This document shows positions 36,978 through 45,405 of a stretch of 55,622 bases of DNA, piece after piece (the stretch's first letter is position 1; each line of letters starts with the position of its first letter). The stretch comes from Candidatus Gastranaerophilales bacterium (GTDB taxonomy: Bacteria > Cyanobacteriota > Vampirovibrionia > Gastranaerophilales > Gastranaerophilaceae): contig CALUXY010000010.1 in NCBI GenBank assembly GCA_944324855.1, forward strand, positions 1 to 55,622, given 5' to 3'. The notes beneath the pieces were generated by a model, which saw nothing but the letters and a program-made list of their open reading frames with translations, searched no databases and was not told the origin of the DNA. The position numbers and the translations under genes were made by a program.

Positions 36978-38189
36978 ATGTACAAGCATCGACAAATTGA
37001 AAGTACAATTAAAGATATTACAAAAAGTTTTAAAGTTGTTTTAGTGACAGGTGCAAGACAGGTCGGTAAAAGTACGGTTTTAAAAAAGTGTGATGAAAAT
37101 CGCGGATACGTAACACTTGATGATTTAGATAACAGAGAACTTGCAATAAATGACCCTAAATTATTTTTACAAAGATATGCTCCGCCGATTATTATTGATG
37201 AAATTCAATATGCTCCAAATTTGTTATCATACATAAAAATTGCTGTAGATAATTCTCAAGAAAAAGGAGATTACTGGCTTACAGGGTCTCAACAGTTTTC
37301 TATGATGAAAAATGTTTCTGAAACTCTTGCAGGTCGTATAGGTATATTAAATTTATCAGGCTTTTCATTGCGTGAACTTGATGACAATAAAATTGCGGAT
37401 GTTTTTTTGCCAACAAATGATTATATAAAAAATGCAAGACAAAAGGCAAAAAATTATACTTTGAATGAACTGTATGAAATTATATGGAGAGGTTCTTATC
37501 CTGAAATAAATGTTAATAAAACAATCCCATGGAATATTTTTTATAATTCATATCTTCAAACGTATATAGAAAGAGATATAAGAAATTTAGAATCTATTGC
37601 GAATGAAATGCAATTTCTTAAATTTATTAGAGTAATTGCATCAAGAACAGGGCAAATATTGAATTATTCGGATATTGCATCAGAAGTCGGAATATCTCAG
37701 CCGACAGCTAAAAGTTGGTTATCTGTTCTTATATCATCTAATATAGTTTATTTACTGCAGCCGTATTATAATAATTTGAACAAAAGGTTAGTAAAGACTC
37801 CAAAATTATATTTTATGGATACCGGGCTTTGTTCTTATCTTACAGGATGGACATCGCCGGATACTCTTGAAAGAGGAGCAATGTCCGGGAATATGTTTGA
37901 AACATTTGTTGTAACAGAAATTATCAAAAGTTACAGAAATAACGGTATAGAACCAAATATATATTATTACAGGGATAAAGACAAAAAAGAAATAGATATT
38001 ATTATTGAAGATAACGGTTTGTTATATCCGATTGAAATAAAGAAAACGGCTTCGCCGGATAAAAATATGATAAAAAATTTCTCTGTTCTGCCGGAAAATA
38101 AAATAAGCCGTGGAGCGATTATCTGTATGGCAGATACGGATTTGCCGCTAAAAGAAAATATAAACGTAATCCCTGTTGGATATATTTAA
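36978..38189 (+). CDS. AAA ATPase with DUF4143 C-terminal domain
   Basis: 403 aa. The P-loop GARQVGKS is at 25-32, and Walker B IIIDEIQ at 71-77 is followed by LLSYIK. A sensor region around YWLTGSQQFSMM follows. The winged-helix part is ILNYSDIASEVGISQPTAKSWLS, and the DUF4143 nuclease-like core includes YYYRDKDKKEIDIIIE and the IEIK stretch. These proteins are common, often accessory and horizontally spread; function is undetermined. Own promoter; convergent with glutaredoxin 4 nt away. Confidence 0.9.
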   Translation: MYKHRQIESTIKDITKSFKVVLVTGARQVGKSTVLKKCDENRGYVTLDDLDNRELAINDPKLFLQRYAPPIIIDEIQYAPNLLSYIKIAVDNSQEKGDYWLTGSQQFSMMKNVSETLAGRIGILNLSGFSLRELDDNKIADVFLPTNDYIKNARQKAKNYTLNELYEIIWRGSYPEINVNKTIPWNIFYNSYLQTYIERDIRNLESIANEMQFLKFIRVIASRTGQILNYSDIASEVGISQPTAKSWLSVLISSNIVYLLQPYYNNLNKRLVKTPKLYFMDTGLCSYLTGWTSPDTLERGAMSGNMFETFVVTEIIKSYRNNGIEPNIYYYRDKDKKEIDIIIEDNGLLYPIEIKKTASPDKNMIKNFSVLPENKISRGAIICMADTDLPLKENINVIPVGYI

Positions 38190-38193
38190 ATAA

Positions 38194-38421
38194 TTATAAT
38201 GTTTTTAAATATTCTATAATATCGTCTGATTCGTACATTTCTATCCCGTGCTCTTTATCGACAAGAAAAGGAACCTGGCGTTTTCCGCCGATTCTTATCA
38301 AAGCTTCTTCATTCTGTTTATCGCTTATATCGATTTTTTTATATGGAATATTGTTTTCATCTAAATATTTCATTACTTTTAGACAATAAGGGCAAGTCGG
38401 CAGCATAAAAAGTTCTAGCAT
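38194..38421 (-). CDS. Glutaredoxin-like protein
   Basis: 75-aa thioredoxin-fold protein. The redox site is CPYC (C10, C13), with the cis-proline in RQVPFL and the glutathione-side ESDDIIEYL end. Reduces disulfides or glutathione mixed disulfides in the cytoplasm. Good AGGAG ribosome site. Stands alone between the ATPase and rpsP. Confidence 0.9.
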   Translation of the reverse strand: MLELFMLPTCPYCLKVMKYLDENNIPYKKIDISDKQNEEALIRIGGKRQVPFLVDKEHGIEMYESDDIIEYLKTL

Positions 38422-38527
38422 AATTTTCTCCTTTTTTTATTTATATATTACAATTACTGTAAACTTTTTCATCCCCCAACCATTTAACCCCTTTACTTTA
38501 GAGACTCTTTATGGTTACATTATCATG

Positions 38528-38582
38528 GGGTAAGCTATTCCTCTTAGGCTTATCCGGCTAAAGATTAAGCGGCGAATCTTTA
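38528..38582 (+). promoter_or_regulatory. Two tandem hairpins in the rpsP leader
   Basis: Hairpin 1: GGGTAAGC (38528-38535) with GCTTATCC (38548-38555, one G-U). Hairpin 2: TAAAGATT (38559-38566), loop AAGCGGCG, AATCTTTA (38575-38582). They lie 36 nt before the rpsP ATG and could be a ribosomal-protein leader control element. Confidence 0.45.
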
Positions 38583-38618
38583 CACTAGACACTATTAAAA
38601 CTAAGAAGGAAATTAAAC

Positions 38619-39014
38619 ATGTTAAAAATCAGACTTAAAAGATTAGGTGCTAAAAAAGCTCCATCATACAGAATTATTGTTATCAACTCTACTACTAAAA
38701 GAGAAGGTAAACCTATCCAAGAATTAGGTTATTACAACCCTAAAACTAAAGTTATGAAACTTGATAAAGCTGCAGCTGAATCCTGGATTTCTAAAGGTGC
38801 TCAACCGACTGATACAGTTGCTTACTTAATCAAAAATTGTAATGATGACGGAAGTCTTAACTACAAAAAATCTGATGTTGTAAGACTTTCTAAAAAAGCT
38901 AAAGCTAAACAAGAAGCTGAAGCTGCTGCTAAAGCTGAAGCTGAAAAAGCTGCAGCAGAAGCTGCTGAAGCTCCTCAAGAAGAACCAGCTGCTGAAGAAA
39001 CTCCGGCTGAATAA
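38619..39014 (+). CDS. rpsP: Ribosomal protein bS16 with extended C-terminus
   Basis: The first ~80 residues are canonical bS16 (MLKIRLKRLGAKKAPSYRI, then GYYNPKTK, SKGAQPTDTVAYL). A 45-residue Lys/Ala tail turning into Glu/Ala repeats (AEAAAKAEAEKAAAEAAEA) follows; bS16 is usually 80-90 aa in total, so this extension is notable. AAGGAA precedes the ATG. It is monocistronic here, not in the common rpsP-rimM-trmD-rplS cluster. Confidence 0.96.
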   Translation: MLKIRLKRLGAKKAPSYRIIVINSTTKREGKPIQELGYYNPKTKVMKLDKAAAESWISKGAQPTDTVAYLIKNCNDDGSLNYKKSDVVRLSKKAKAKQEAEAAAKAEAEKAAAEAAEAPQEEPAAEETPAE

Positions 39015-39048
39015 TAAATTAATTTTAATTAATTCACACACACTCTTT

Positions 39049-39081
39049 AAAGACCGATGGTTTAATTACCATTGGTCTTTT
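39049..39081 (+). terminator. Terminator of rpsP
   Basis: AAAGACCGATGGT (39049-39061) pairs with ACCATTGGTCTTT (39068-39080) with a single G-U, followed by T. The loop is TTAATT. Confidence 0.85.
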
Positions 39082-39253
39082 GATTTTCTTTAGAAAGGCG
39101 GGCACGCTATCGCTTTGCCTACCCTACGGTTAATGGCAGACTAAAGTCTACCCTGCGACTACCCTACAACTTTGCCCGCCCTGTGGCTGAAAATAGAATA
39201 TTTACCCTTGTTAACAATTTGTCTAAATCGCAATCTTAGGTTATTATTATGTT

Positions 39254-40795
39254 ATGGAACATGGGAAGATTGTCGTAGTCGATGATGAAAAGATAGTGAC
39301 ATCGGCCTTCAAAACGCTATTCATGGTTGAAGGCTTTGATAATGCTGCGTTTTTTAATAACCCTAAAGAAGCTCTTCAATATTTGGAAAATAACGTACCG
39401 GATTTGATTATTTCTGATTTTCTTATGCCGGAAATGAACGGTCTGGAATTTCTGACCGAAGCAAAAAAACTTTACCCCGAAGTCAGTAAAATTCTGTTAA
39501 CAGGATACGCCGACAAAGAAAATGCAATAAAAGCAATAAATGAAGTCGGGCTTTACAGATATATTGAAAAACCTTGGGATAACGACGATTTAATCTTAAA
39601 TATTAAAAACGGGATTGAAAGAAGTTACCTCTTATCACAGCTGCGGCAAAAGATTACGGAGCTTGAGGCGGCTAAAAAAGAACTTGAAAATTATTCCCAC
39701 AACCTGGAAAAAATTGTTGCAGAACGTACAAAAGATTTAACCGAATCCAATGCAAAATTAAGCGGGATTATTACAAACTGTGCCGATGGTATTTTTGTTG
39801 TTGATAACAAAGGGAATATTGAACAGGCAAACCAAGCCTGTGAAACTCTTTCCGGCATGAGTGAAACCAATCTTAAGAAATTGAATATTGAAAAATTTAT
39901 TTGTTCGGATAAATTTGATATATTAGATACAATTAATTCCTCAGATAATAATGAATTCTATATAAGAGATTGTTACATCTTAAATTTGTTAAGTAATGTC
40001 AAAACACCTATAGATATTAGTCTTGCTAAAATTTCTGATACAAGTTTTGTCGGAGTTATTCATAATATTACCGAACAAAAAGAAGCCGCAAAATTAAGAG
40101 ATGATTTTATTGCAACTTTAACACACGATTTGAGAACTCCGCTTTTAGCAGCTATACAGACTCTTAAATTCTTTATAGACGGTTCTCTTGGTGAAATTAC
40201 CGATAAACAAAAAGTGCTTTTATCCACGATGCTAAAAAGTAATGAAGACTTGCTGGGATTAGTAAATGCATTATTAGAAGTTTACAGGTTTGATGCACAA
40301 AAACTTGTCTTATGTAAAACTAATTTCTGTTTTAATTCTCTTGTAAAACAGGTATATAACGAGCTTTTACCGCTTGCAGAAAAGAAAAATATTCAGTTTA
40401 AACTTGATATGCCTGATTCGGATATTACAATAAATGCTGACGGCGCTGAAATAAGGCGTGTTGTATGCAATCTCTGCGGGAATGCAATTAATTATACGGA
40501 TAACGGCGGTGAGGTTATTGTTTCGTTTAAAACAGAAGATAAAGATTTGATATTCTCTGTTCAGGATAACGGGAACGGGATTCCGAAAGAAGATATTCCG
40601 CATTTGTTCCAGAGATTTTCTCAGGGGACAAGTAAAAAACGTTCAACCGGAACAGGTTTAGGGTTATATCTTTCAAGACAGATTATTGAAGCTCACAACG
40701 GAAAAATTTGGCTTGAAAGTAAATTGAACAAAGGAAGTGAATTTTCGTTTTTATTAACAGATGTTGTCAAACAGGAAGAAAGGATTAAAATATAA
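39254..40795 (+). CDS. Hybrid REC-PAS-histidine kinase
   Basis: 513 aa, cytoplasmic. An N-terminal receiver (phospho-acceptor D55 in LIISDFLMPEMNG), a coiled coil (about 128-165), a PAS domain (about 168-275, VVDNKGNIEQANQACETLSGM), HisKA with H291 in THDLRTP, and HATPase with N410 (N-box), DNGNGIP (438-444) and GTGLGL (466-471). The receiver-first order means it can take phosphate from another kinase. Six nt upstream of a NarL-type regulator, so the two form a pair. Confidence 0.94.
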   Translation: MEHGKIVVVDDEKIVTSAFKTLFMVEGFDNAAFFNNPKEALQYLENNVPDLIISDFLMPEMNGLEFLTEAKKLYPEVSKILLTGYADKENAIKAINEVGLYRYIEKPWDNDDLILNIKNGIERSYLLSQLRQKITELEAAKKELENYSHNLEKIVAERTKDLTESNAKLSGIITNCADGIFVVDNKGNIEQANQACETLSGMSETNLKKLNIEKFICSDKFDILDTINSSDNNEFYIRDCYILNLLSNVKTPIDISLAKISDTSFVGVIHNITEQKEAAKLRDDFIATLTHDLRTPLLAAIQTLKFFIDGSLGEITDKQKVLLSTMLKSNEDLLGLVNALLEVYRFDAQKLVLCKTNFCFNSLVKQVYNELLPLAEKKNIQFKLDMPDSDITINADGAEIRRVVCNLCGNAINYTDNGGEVIVSFKTEDKDLIFSVQDNGNGIPKEDIPHLFQRFSQGTSKKRSTGTGLGLYLSRQIIEAHNGKIWLESKLNKGSEFSFLLTDVVKQEERIKI

Positions 40796-40800
40796 GTAAG

Positions 40801-41475
40801 ATGATAAGAGTTTTGCTGGTAGAAGATCATGAACTTGTCAGAATGGGGCTTTCTATTATGATAGATAAGGCCGAAGATATTGAGCTGGTTGGAGAAGCAG
40901 AAAACGGGCTAATAGGGGTTGAACTTGCAAAACAACTTTCTCCTGATATTATACTTATGGATATCGGACTGCCTAATATTGACGGTATTGAGGCTACAAA
41001 AAGAATTAAAGATTTTAATCCACAGATTAAAATTCTTATTTTCACATCCCGTGATAACGAAGATGATATTTTTGCAGCTTTTAAATCCGGTGCAGACGGC
41101 TATATTATGAAAGGTGCTACCACAGAAAGTATTCATACTGCTATTCGCTCCGTAAATGACGGTGTTGCCTGGATTGATCCTCAAATTGCAAAGCTTGTGT
41201 TATCAAGTATTCAAGCTCCCGGGAAAAATAAAGAGCATAAAACAACTTCCGGCGGTATCAACTATAAAGCAGGGAAATCAATGTACGGACTAACAGAACG
41301 TGAAATGGAAGTACTTGCACTTATTGTTAACGGTATGACTAATCCGCAGATTGCAGAAGAACTTACTATTACAAGGGCAACTGCTAAAGCTCATGTGCAT
41401 AGTGTATTACAAAAATTATCCACTGCTACAAGAACTCAAGCTACCAGAAAAGCGATGGACGAAGGTTTGGTGTAA
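40801..41475 (+). CDS. NarL/FixJ-type response regulator
   Basis: 224 aa. Receiver 1-120 with D54 (ILMDIGLPNIDG), conserved T and K (KILIFTSRD; YIMKGA). A linker follows, then a LuxR-type HTH (LTEREMEVLALIVNGMTNPQ, then IAEELTITRATAKAHVHSVL). Probably phosphorylated by the kinase just upstream. The next gene starts at the base after its stop, so that protein may belong to the same signalling unit. Confidence 0.95.
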   Translation: MIRVLLVEDHELVRMGLSIMIDKAEDIELVGEAENGLIGVELAKQLSPDIILMDIGLPNIDGIEATKRIKDFNPQIKILIFTSRDNEDDIFAAFKSGADGYIMKGATTESIHTAIRSVNDGVAWIDPQIAKLVLSSIQAPGKNKEHKTTSGGINYKAGKSMYGLTEREMEVLALIVNGMTNPQIAEELTITRATAKAHVHSVLQKLSTATRTQATRKAMDEGLV

Positions 41476-42813
41476 ATGTTTTGGGCAATTGTTGCAATAA
41501 TTATACTATCTTTTGTTGGTACCCAGCATGAAATGGATTATTGTTTACATAAAAAAAATCCTGTTCTGAAACAGTATGAATATGAATATAAAGTTCAAAA
41601 AGATCAGCTTAAAGAAGAATACGAAAAAAGTGTTCTGCCAAAATCAGGTTTCATGCTTATGGAAGAATACGAAAAAGAATCCAAGGGCATTGAAAACGAA
41701 AATAGAATTGTAGAAGAAAGAAAATATCCGAAACCTGCTGATATGAAATATGTCCCGCAGCCTACTTATAAACTTGTTCGCTATAATAATCCTCCGGGAA
41801 CTCCGGAACTTAATATCCCGAGAAGGATTGAGTTTGAAAGACAGGTTAATACTCAAGGTATTATCTCCGGAGATTTTACAAAGCTTGTATATTCATCTGT
41901 ATACTATTATCCAAAAGAAAGATGTACAGCATGTGATGTGTTTGTTATTCCGCTTGATACCTCAGTTAACAGAATTGAGAGAGTACAAAAAGCCAACGTT
42001 ATAAAAAAGAATCCTAAGCCAATATTTTCAACCATAAAGGATGTTTCGCAGGAAGGTGCTTTTAGAACGATTACACCTGTTGATTTTTCAGAAGATAACA
42101 GATATATTGTTGCAAAAGAAAAAACAGGCTATATTCATGACGGGATTTGGAAAACAGAACTTTTAGTACACGATTTTGCGACCGGTACATCTAAAAAATT
42201 AACGGAAGCAAGAGAGGCGATTATTGATTATTGGCATAATGTCTCAGGCGTTGAATTTGATGATTACAGATGGGATATTTATCCGCTGGGGTTTGATAAA
42301 ACTGATAATTCAAGAATTCTTGTTACAGGTTATGCATACACAGGCGGTGTTCCTGTTTTCTTAGGTACTTGGGCTGTCGATGTAACAGGGGAAAAAACAC
42401 AATTAGTAGATTTGGAAGGTACAAACTATCAGGTAAGTATTGTCGGGTACAAACTTGCTCATGACAGCTATGTTTCACGTGCTGAAGTAGAATGGGAAAA
42501 CAAACGGCAGGAAAAAATTGAAAAAAGTAACAAAAAGAAAGCGAAACAAGAGATTAAAAAAGTAAACAAGGCAAAAAAAGAACAATACAAAAAGAAACTA
42601 AAAGAACTCAAGATGCAATACAGGTTAAGAGTGCAAGAATATAAAAATAACAGAAAAGACGGAATGTCAGGAGTTGACGGCGATATTTTCCAAGAAGAAG
42701 GGGTAAATAGCGGAGCAAATGAAGGGGTAAATGAAGGGGTAAATAACAGTAATACAAGTACCCCGACTCAAAATGATGGTGCCGTAAAAAATATTAATCA
42801 GGTTAATGAGTAA
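41476..42813 (+). CDS. Membrane-anchored protein of unknown function with basic coiled-coil tail
   Basis: 445 aa. An N-terminal hydrophobic helix (1-16, MFWAIVAIIILSFVGT) is followed by a Lys/Glu-rich spacer. A beta-rich central domain (about 115-330) has blade-like phrases (FSEDNRYIVAKEKTGYIHDG; SRILVTGYAYTGGVPV) that suggest a TolB/WD-like propeller. A very basic coiled coil follows (about 335-390), then a repeat-encoded GVNSGANEGVNEGVNNS tail. It directly follows the response regulator. A signal-input or output role is inferred from position only. Confidence 0.72.
   Translation: MFWAIVAIIILSFVGTQHEMDYCLHKKNPVLKQYEYEYKVQKDQLKEEYEKSVLPKSGFMLMEEYEKESKGIENENRIVEERKYPKPADMKYVPQPTYKLVRYNNPPGTPELNIPRRIEFERQVNTQGIISGDFTKLVYSSVYYYPKERCTACDVFVIPLDTSVNRIERVQKANVIKKNPKPIFSTIKDVSQEGAFRTITPVDFSEDNRYIVAKEKTGYIHDGIWKTELLVHDFATGTSKKLTEAREAIIDYWHNVSGVEFDDYRWDIYPLGFDKTDNSRILVTGYAYTGGVPVFLGTWAVDVTGEKTQLVDLEGTNYQVSIVGYKLAHDSYVSRAEVEWENKRQEKIEKSNKKKAKQEIKKVNKAKKEQYKKKLKELKMQYRLRVQEYKNNRKDGMSGVDGDIFQEEGVNSGANEGVNEGVNNSNTSTPTQNDGAVKNINQVNE
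42699..42750 (+). repeat. GGGGTAAAT repeats inside the coding 3' end
   Basis: Three copies of GAAGGGGTAAAT-type units at about 42699-42745, plus a degenerate unit between the first two, encode the Gly-Val-Asn/Glu tail. The same GGGGTAAAT word is scattered in intergenic DNA (around 16982, 44037 and, inverted, 13694, 18779, 18900, 50519, 50693). Confidence 0.6.
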
Positions 42814-42825
42814 TATCATTTGATG

Positions 42826-42837
42826 TATAATTAAGCT
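42826..42837 (+). promoter_or_regulatory. -10 box placed for a leaderless alr transcript
   Basis: TATAAT (42826-42831), then exactly TAAGCT and the alr ATG. No Shine-Dalgarno. An in-operon message from upstream is also possible. Confidence 0.5.
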
Positions 42838-43974
42838 ATGAAAAATACAAGACAAACACAAATTAATATTCATAGAGATGCCTGGGTTGAAATTAATCTG
42901 GATGCTCTTGCAAATAATGTATCAGAGTTTAGAAAAAATATCTCTAAAGATATAAAAATATTAGGTATTGTCAAAGCTGATGCCTACGGTCATGGTGCAG
43001 CTATGGTCGCTCCGATTATGCTTGCATCCGGAATTGATATGCTTGGTGTTGCATCAATTGATGAAGGGCTTGATTTAAGAGCAGAAAAGATTGATTGTGA
43101 AATACTGGTTGTTGGGGCAGTACCTGTATGGTCTTTTGATGTTGCTGCAAAAAATGATATTTCTATCGCAATATTTACGGAAGAGCATATTGATGCCTGC
43201 AAAAAAGTTTACGAAAGGTTTAATATAAAACCTAAAGTTCATATCTCTCTTGATACAGGCATGAATAGAATAGGGCTGCAGCCTGATAAGGCGGTTGAAT
43301 TTATAAAAAAAGTTCAAAACTCTGATTTTATTGACTTTAAAGGAATATTTACTCATCTTGCCAATGCTGAAAAAGATGATAAAACACAAGAACAATTTAA
43401 AAGATGGAATCAAGTTTTGTCTCAAGTCGATACAAATGGTTTAATGATTCATATTCTAAATACTGCAGGAAGTATGATTTATGACCCGAAAACACTTGGT
43501 TCAAATATGGTTAGAATAGGGATATCTCTATATGGAATGTATCCTGATTTGCCGGAAAATCCTTTGTTCTATCCTAAATTAAAGCCTATTATGGAATTGA
43601 AAGGACGGATTACCAACATTCATCAAATGCCGGTTAATGATGGTGTAAGCTACGGGCATACATATATTGCAGATAAAGTAACAAAAGTTGCTACCGTTCC
43701 GATTGGATACGCTGATGGTGTTCCGAGAGCTCTCTCAAACAAAATCTATGCAATAATTAACGGGAAAAAAGTTAAACAAATCGGAAATATCACAATGGAT
43801 CAGATGATGTTTGATATTACAGGAGTTGATGCTGAACTCGGGGATATTATTACTCTTTTACACCACAGTGATAATGATTTATCGCTTGATAATTGGGCAA
43901 AAATTATTGGTACAATTAATTATGAACTTCCATGCAGGTTGAAAGTAAGACTCCCTAGAGTCTATACGAGGTAG
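42838..43974 (+). CDS. alr: Alanine racemase
   Basis: 378 aa PLP enzyme making D-alanine for peptidoglycan. The PLP lysine is K46 in VKADAYGHGA. ISLDTGMNRIGL follows, and the C-terminal catalytic tyrosine region is DGVSYGHTYIA, with PIGYADGVPR and GNITMDQMMFDI. Full length. Supplies the D-Ala-D-Ala that MurF uses. Followed by an unusual structured element rather than by ddl or another wall gene. Confidence 0.96.
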   Translation: MKNTRQTQINIHRDAWVEINLDALANNVSEFRKNISKDIKILGIVKADAYGHGAAMVAPIMLASGIDMLGVASIDEGLDLRAEKIDCEILVVGAVPVWSFDVAAKNDISIAIFTEEHIDACKKVYERFNIKPKVHISLDTGMNRIGLQPDKAVEFIKKVQNSDFIDFKGIFTHLANAEKDDKTQEQFKRWNQVLSQVDTNGLMIHILNTAGSMIYDPKTLGSNMVRIGISLYGMYPDLPENPLFYPKLKPIMELKGRITNIHQMPVNDGVSYGHTYIADKVTKVATVPIGYADGVPRALSNKIYAIINGKKVKQIGNITMDQMMFDITGVDAELGDIITLLHHSDNDLSLDNWAKIIGTINYELPCRLKVRLPRVYTR

Positions 43975-43977
43975 GTT

Positions 43978-44471
43978 CATAACACAATTAGTATTGTGTT
44001 ATGTTAAGTGATTAAGTGACTGGGTGACTAAGTGATTAGGGGTAAATAAAGGGGTTAGAATTATGTTGCCACGATTTTTGTGAGGCGTGAGGTGTGAGAA
44101 GAGAAGTGACGTTGGAATTATATAGTCCTTGTTCTTCGTACTCTTCACGAAGTGAGTACAATTTGTTTTTATACACAGACTAGTGTCAGTTAACGAAACA
44201 ATAGTGAGCCGATGCTGTTTGAGCGAAGCGAGTTCATCGGCTAGATGTTGAGTTTTACTGACACTATTTGGTCGGCGTGTTTTTCTTTCTTTCCATTATT
44301 TCTTTCTTTTTACGTCGCAATTAAAAAGAAAGAAATAATGTGCGGGGTTTGGGGGTGCATAGCCCCCAAGACAAGTTTAATAAAATCTTGCAATACAAAA
44401 AAATTAATTATATATTTACATTAAAATATTATTATATTACACTTAACATAACACAATACCTATTGTGTTAT
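43978..44471. mobile_element. ~494-bp non-coding element with 18-bp terminal inverted repeats
   Basis: GTATTGTGTTATGTTAAG (43991-44008) is exactly inverted at 44442-44459. Each end is itself a hairpin: CATAACACAAT-TAGT-ATTGTGTTATG (43978-44003) and ATAACACAATA-CC-TATTGTGTTAT (44448-44471). Inside are octamer repeats (44006-44040), a nested hairpin (TAGTGTCAGT with ACTGACACTA enclosing AGCCGATG/CATCGGCT, about 44181-44270), a 19-bp perfect hairpin (44294-44340) and TTGGGGG/CCCCCAA. It resembles a MITE; no transposase is seen. Confidence 0.6.
44294..44340. repeat. 19-bp perfect hairpin inside the TIR element
   Basis: Arm 44294-44312 (CATTATTTCTTTCTTTTTA) pairs with 44322-44340 without mismatch; loop CGTCGCAAT. 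One arm is pyrimidine-rich and the other purine-rich. Confidence 0.9.
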
Positions 44472-44502
44472 ACTTTTTGCCTTTATGTGTCATAATTAGC
44501 TT

Positions 44503-45147
44503 ATGGAATTAAAATTTATTGAAGATAAATCCGACAAATTGATTCTCTTTTTCACAGGCTGGGGATGTGATGACAGGCAGTTTATTCCGCTTAAAACAGA
44601 GGGGTATAATGTCCTTATCGCTTATGATTATTCAAATCTTGATTTTGATTTTGATTTTTCAAAATTTAACGAAATTTATCTACTAACTTTTTCTGCAGGT
44701 GTTTATGTCGCAGGACTTTTAAAAGACAAACTTCCGCAATTTAAGAAAAAAATTGCAATTAACGGTAATCCATACGCCCATGATCCTTACTGGGGATTGT
44801 CCGATGAAGTGACAGAACAGTTTAAATCCGTATCTAAAGAGAATATTATTGAATTTCGAAGAAAATATCTTGTCTATTCAGATAAAGAACTGGAACTTTT
44901 AAACAAATACCAGCCGCATCGTTCCCTGGAAAGCTGCCTTAATGAATTATATGCTCTCCAATCATATTTTACTCCGGATTATTCTCCGATGGATTATGAT
45001 CTGGCAGTATTGTCTGACAACGATAAAATTTTTAGATTAGACAGACAAAAAGAATATTTTAAAAATACTAAAGTCAAAATGATACCTAATTCCGCTCATT
45101 TTCTGTTTTATAAATTTGATTCATTCAAAGATTTACTTTTTGAATAA
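44503..45147 (+). CDS. bioG: BioG-like pimeloyl-ACP methyl ester esterase (DUF452)
   Basis: 214 aa alpha/beta hydrolase. FFTGWGCDDRQF is the DUF452/BioG opening motif. The nucleophile is S64 in TFSAGVY, the acid is in LSDNDKIF (about 172-174), and the histidine is H199 in NSAHFLFY. BioG releases pimeloyl-ACP from its methyl ester in biotin synthesis. No other bio gene is adjacent, so the assignment rests on family motifs. The ATG lies 6 nt after CATAAT with TGT extension, no Shine-Dalgarno. Its 3' end overlaps the convergent 45133 gene by 15 nt. Confidence 0.8.
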   Translation: MELKFIEDKSDKLILFFTGWGCDDRQFIPLKTEGYNVLIAYDYSNLDFDFDFSKFNEIYLLTFSAGVYVAGLLKDKLPQFKKKIAINGNPYAHDPYWGLSDEVTEQFKSVSKENIIEFRRKYLVYSDKELELLNKYQPHRSLESCLNELYALQSYFTPDYSPMDYDLAVLSDNDKIFRLDRQKEYFKNTKVKMIPNSAHFLFYKFDSFKDLLFE

Positions 45148-45396
45148 TTTTTTAATTCCAAATGCAGCAAGAGCCAGAGTTCCTGCTATTCCTAAGATTT
45201 TAATACCTGTCGGGGTTTGGTACTTGTCTTTATGTTCATATTTTTTATTTTCGCGTTCAACCGCTTCTTGTGCTTCACGGCGTATTTGCATTATGCGCTG
45301 ATAATTCTGAGATGTTTTATCTTCGACAACCAAAGCTCCCGGTATTGCCATACCGGTTACACTAGGCGGTGGAAGCTGCATGTTTAGTCCTGTCAT
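45133..45396 (-). CDS. Small tail-anchored protein, unknown function
   Basis: 87 aa. A Pro/Gly/Met-rich N-terminus (MTGLNMQLPPPSVTGMAIPG) leads to a charged helix (about 30-58), then one hydrophobic C-terminal helix (GIKILGIAGTLALAAFGI) closed by KKLFKK, a tail-anchor layout. It lies 9 nt after the GNAT-like gene, so the two are an operon. Not recognised. The signal-less Ser/Gly/Pro N-terminus resembles that of other genes with the TTTATATA promoter element. Confidence 0.68.
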   Translation of the reverse strand: MTGLNMQLPPPSVTGMAIPGALVVEDKTSQNYQRIMQIRREAQEAVERENKKYEHKDKYQTPTGIKILGIAGTLALAAFGIKKLFKK

Positions 45397-45405
45397 TTGT
45401 TTCCT

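Larger units (their letters stand above)
43975..44502. other. Non-coding region holding a terminal-inverted-repeat element
   Basis: No gene seen. Almost the whole gap is the 43978-44471 element described separately. The remaining 30 nt contain the -10 box of the BioG-like gene (CATAAT, 44491-44496). Confidence 0.75.
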
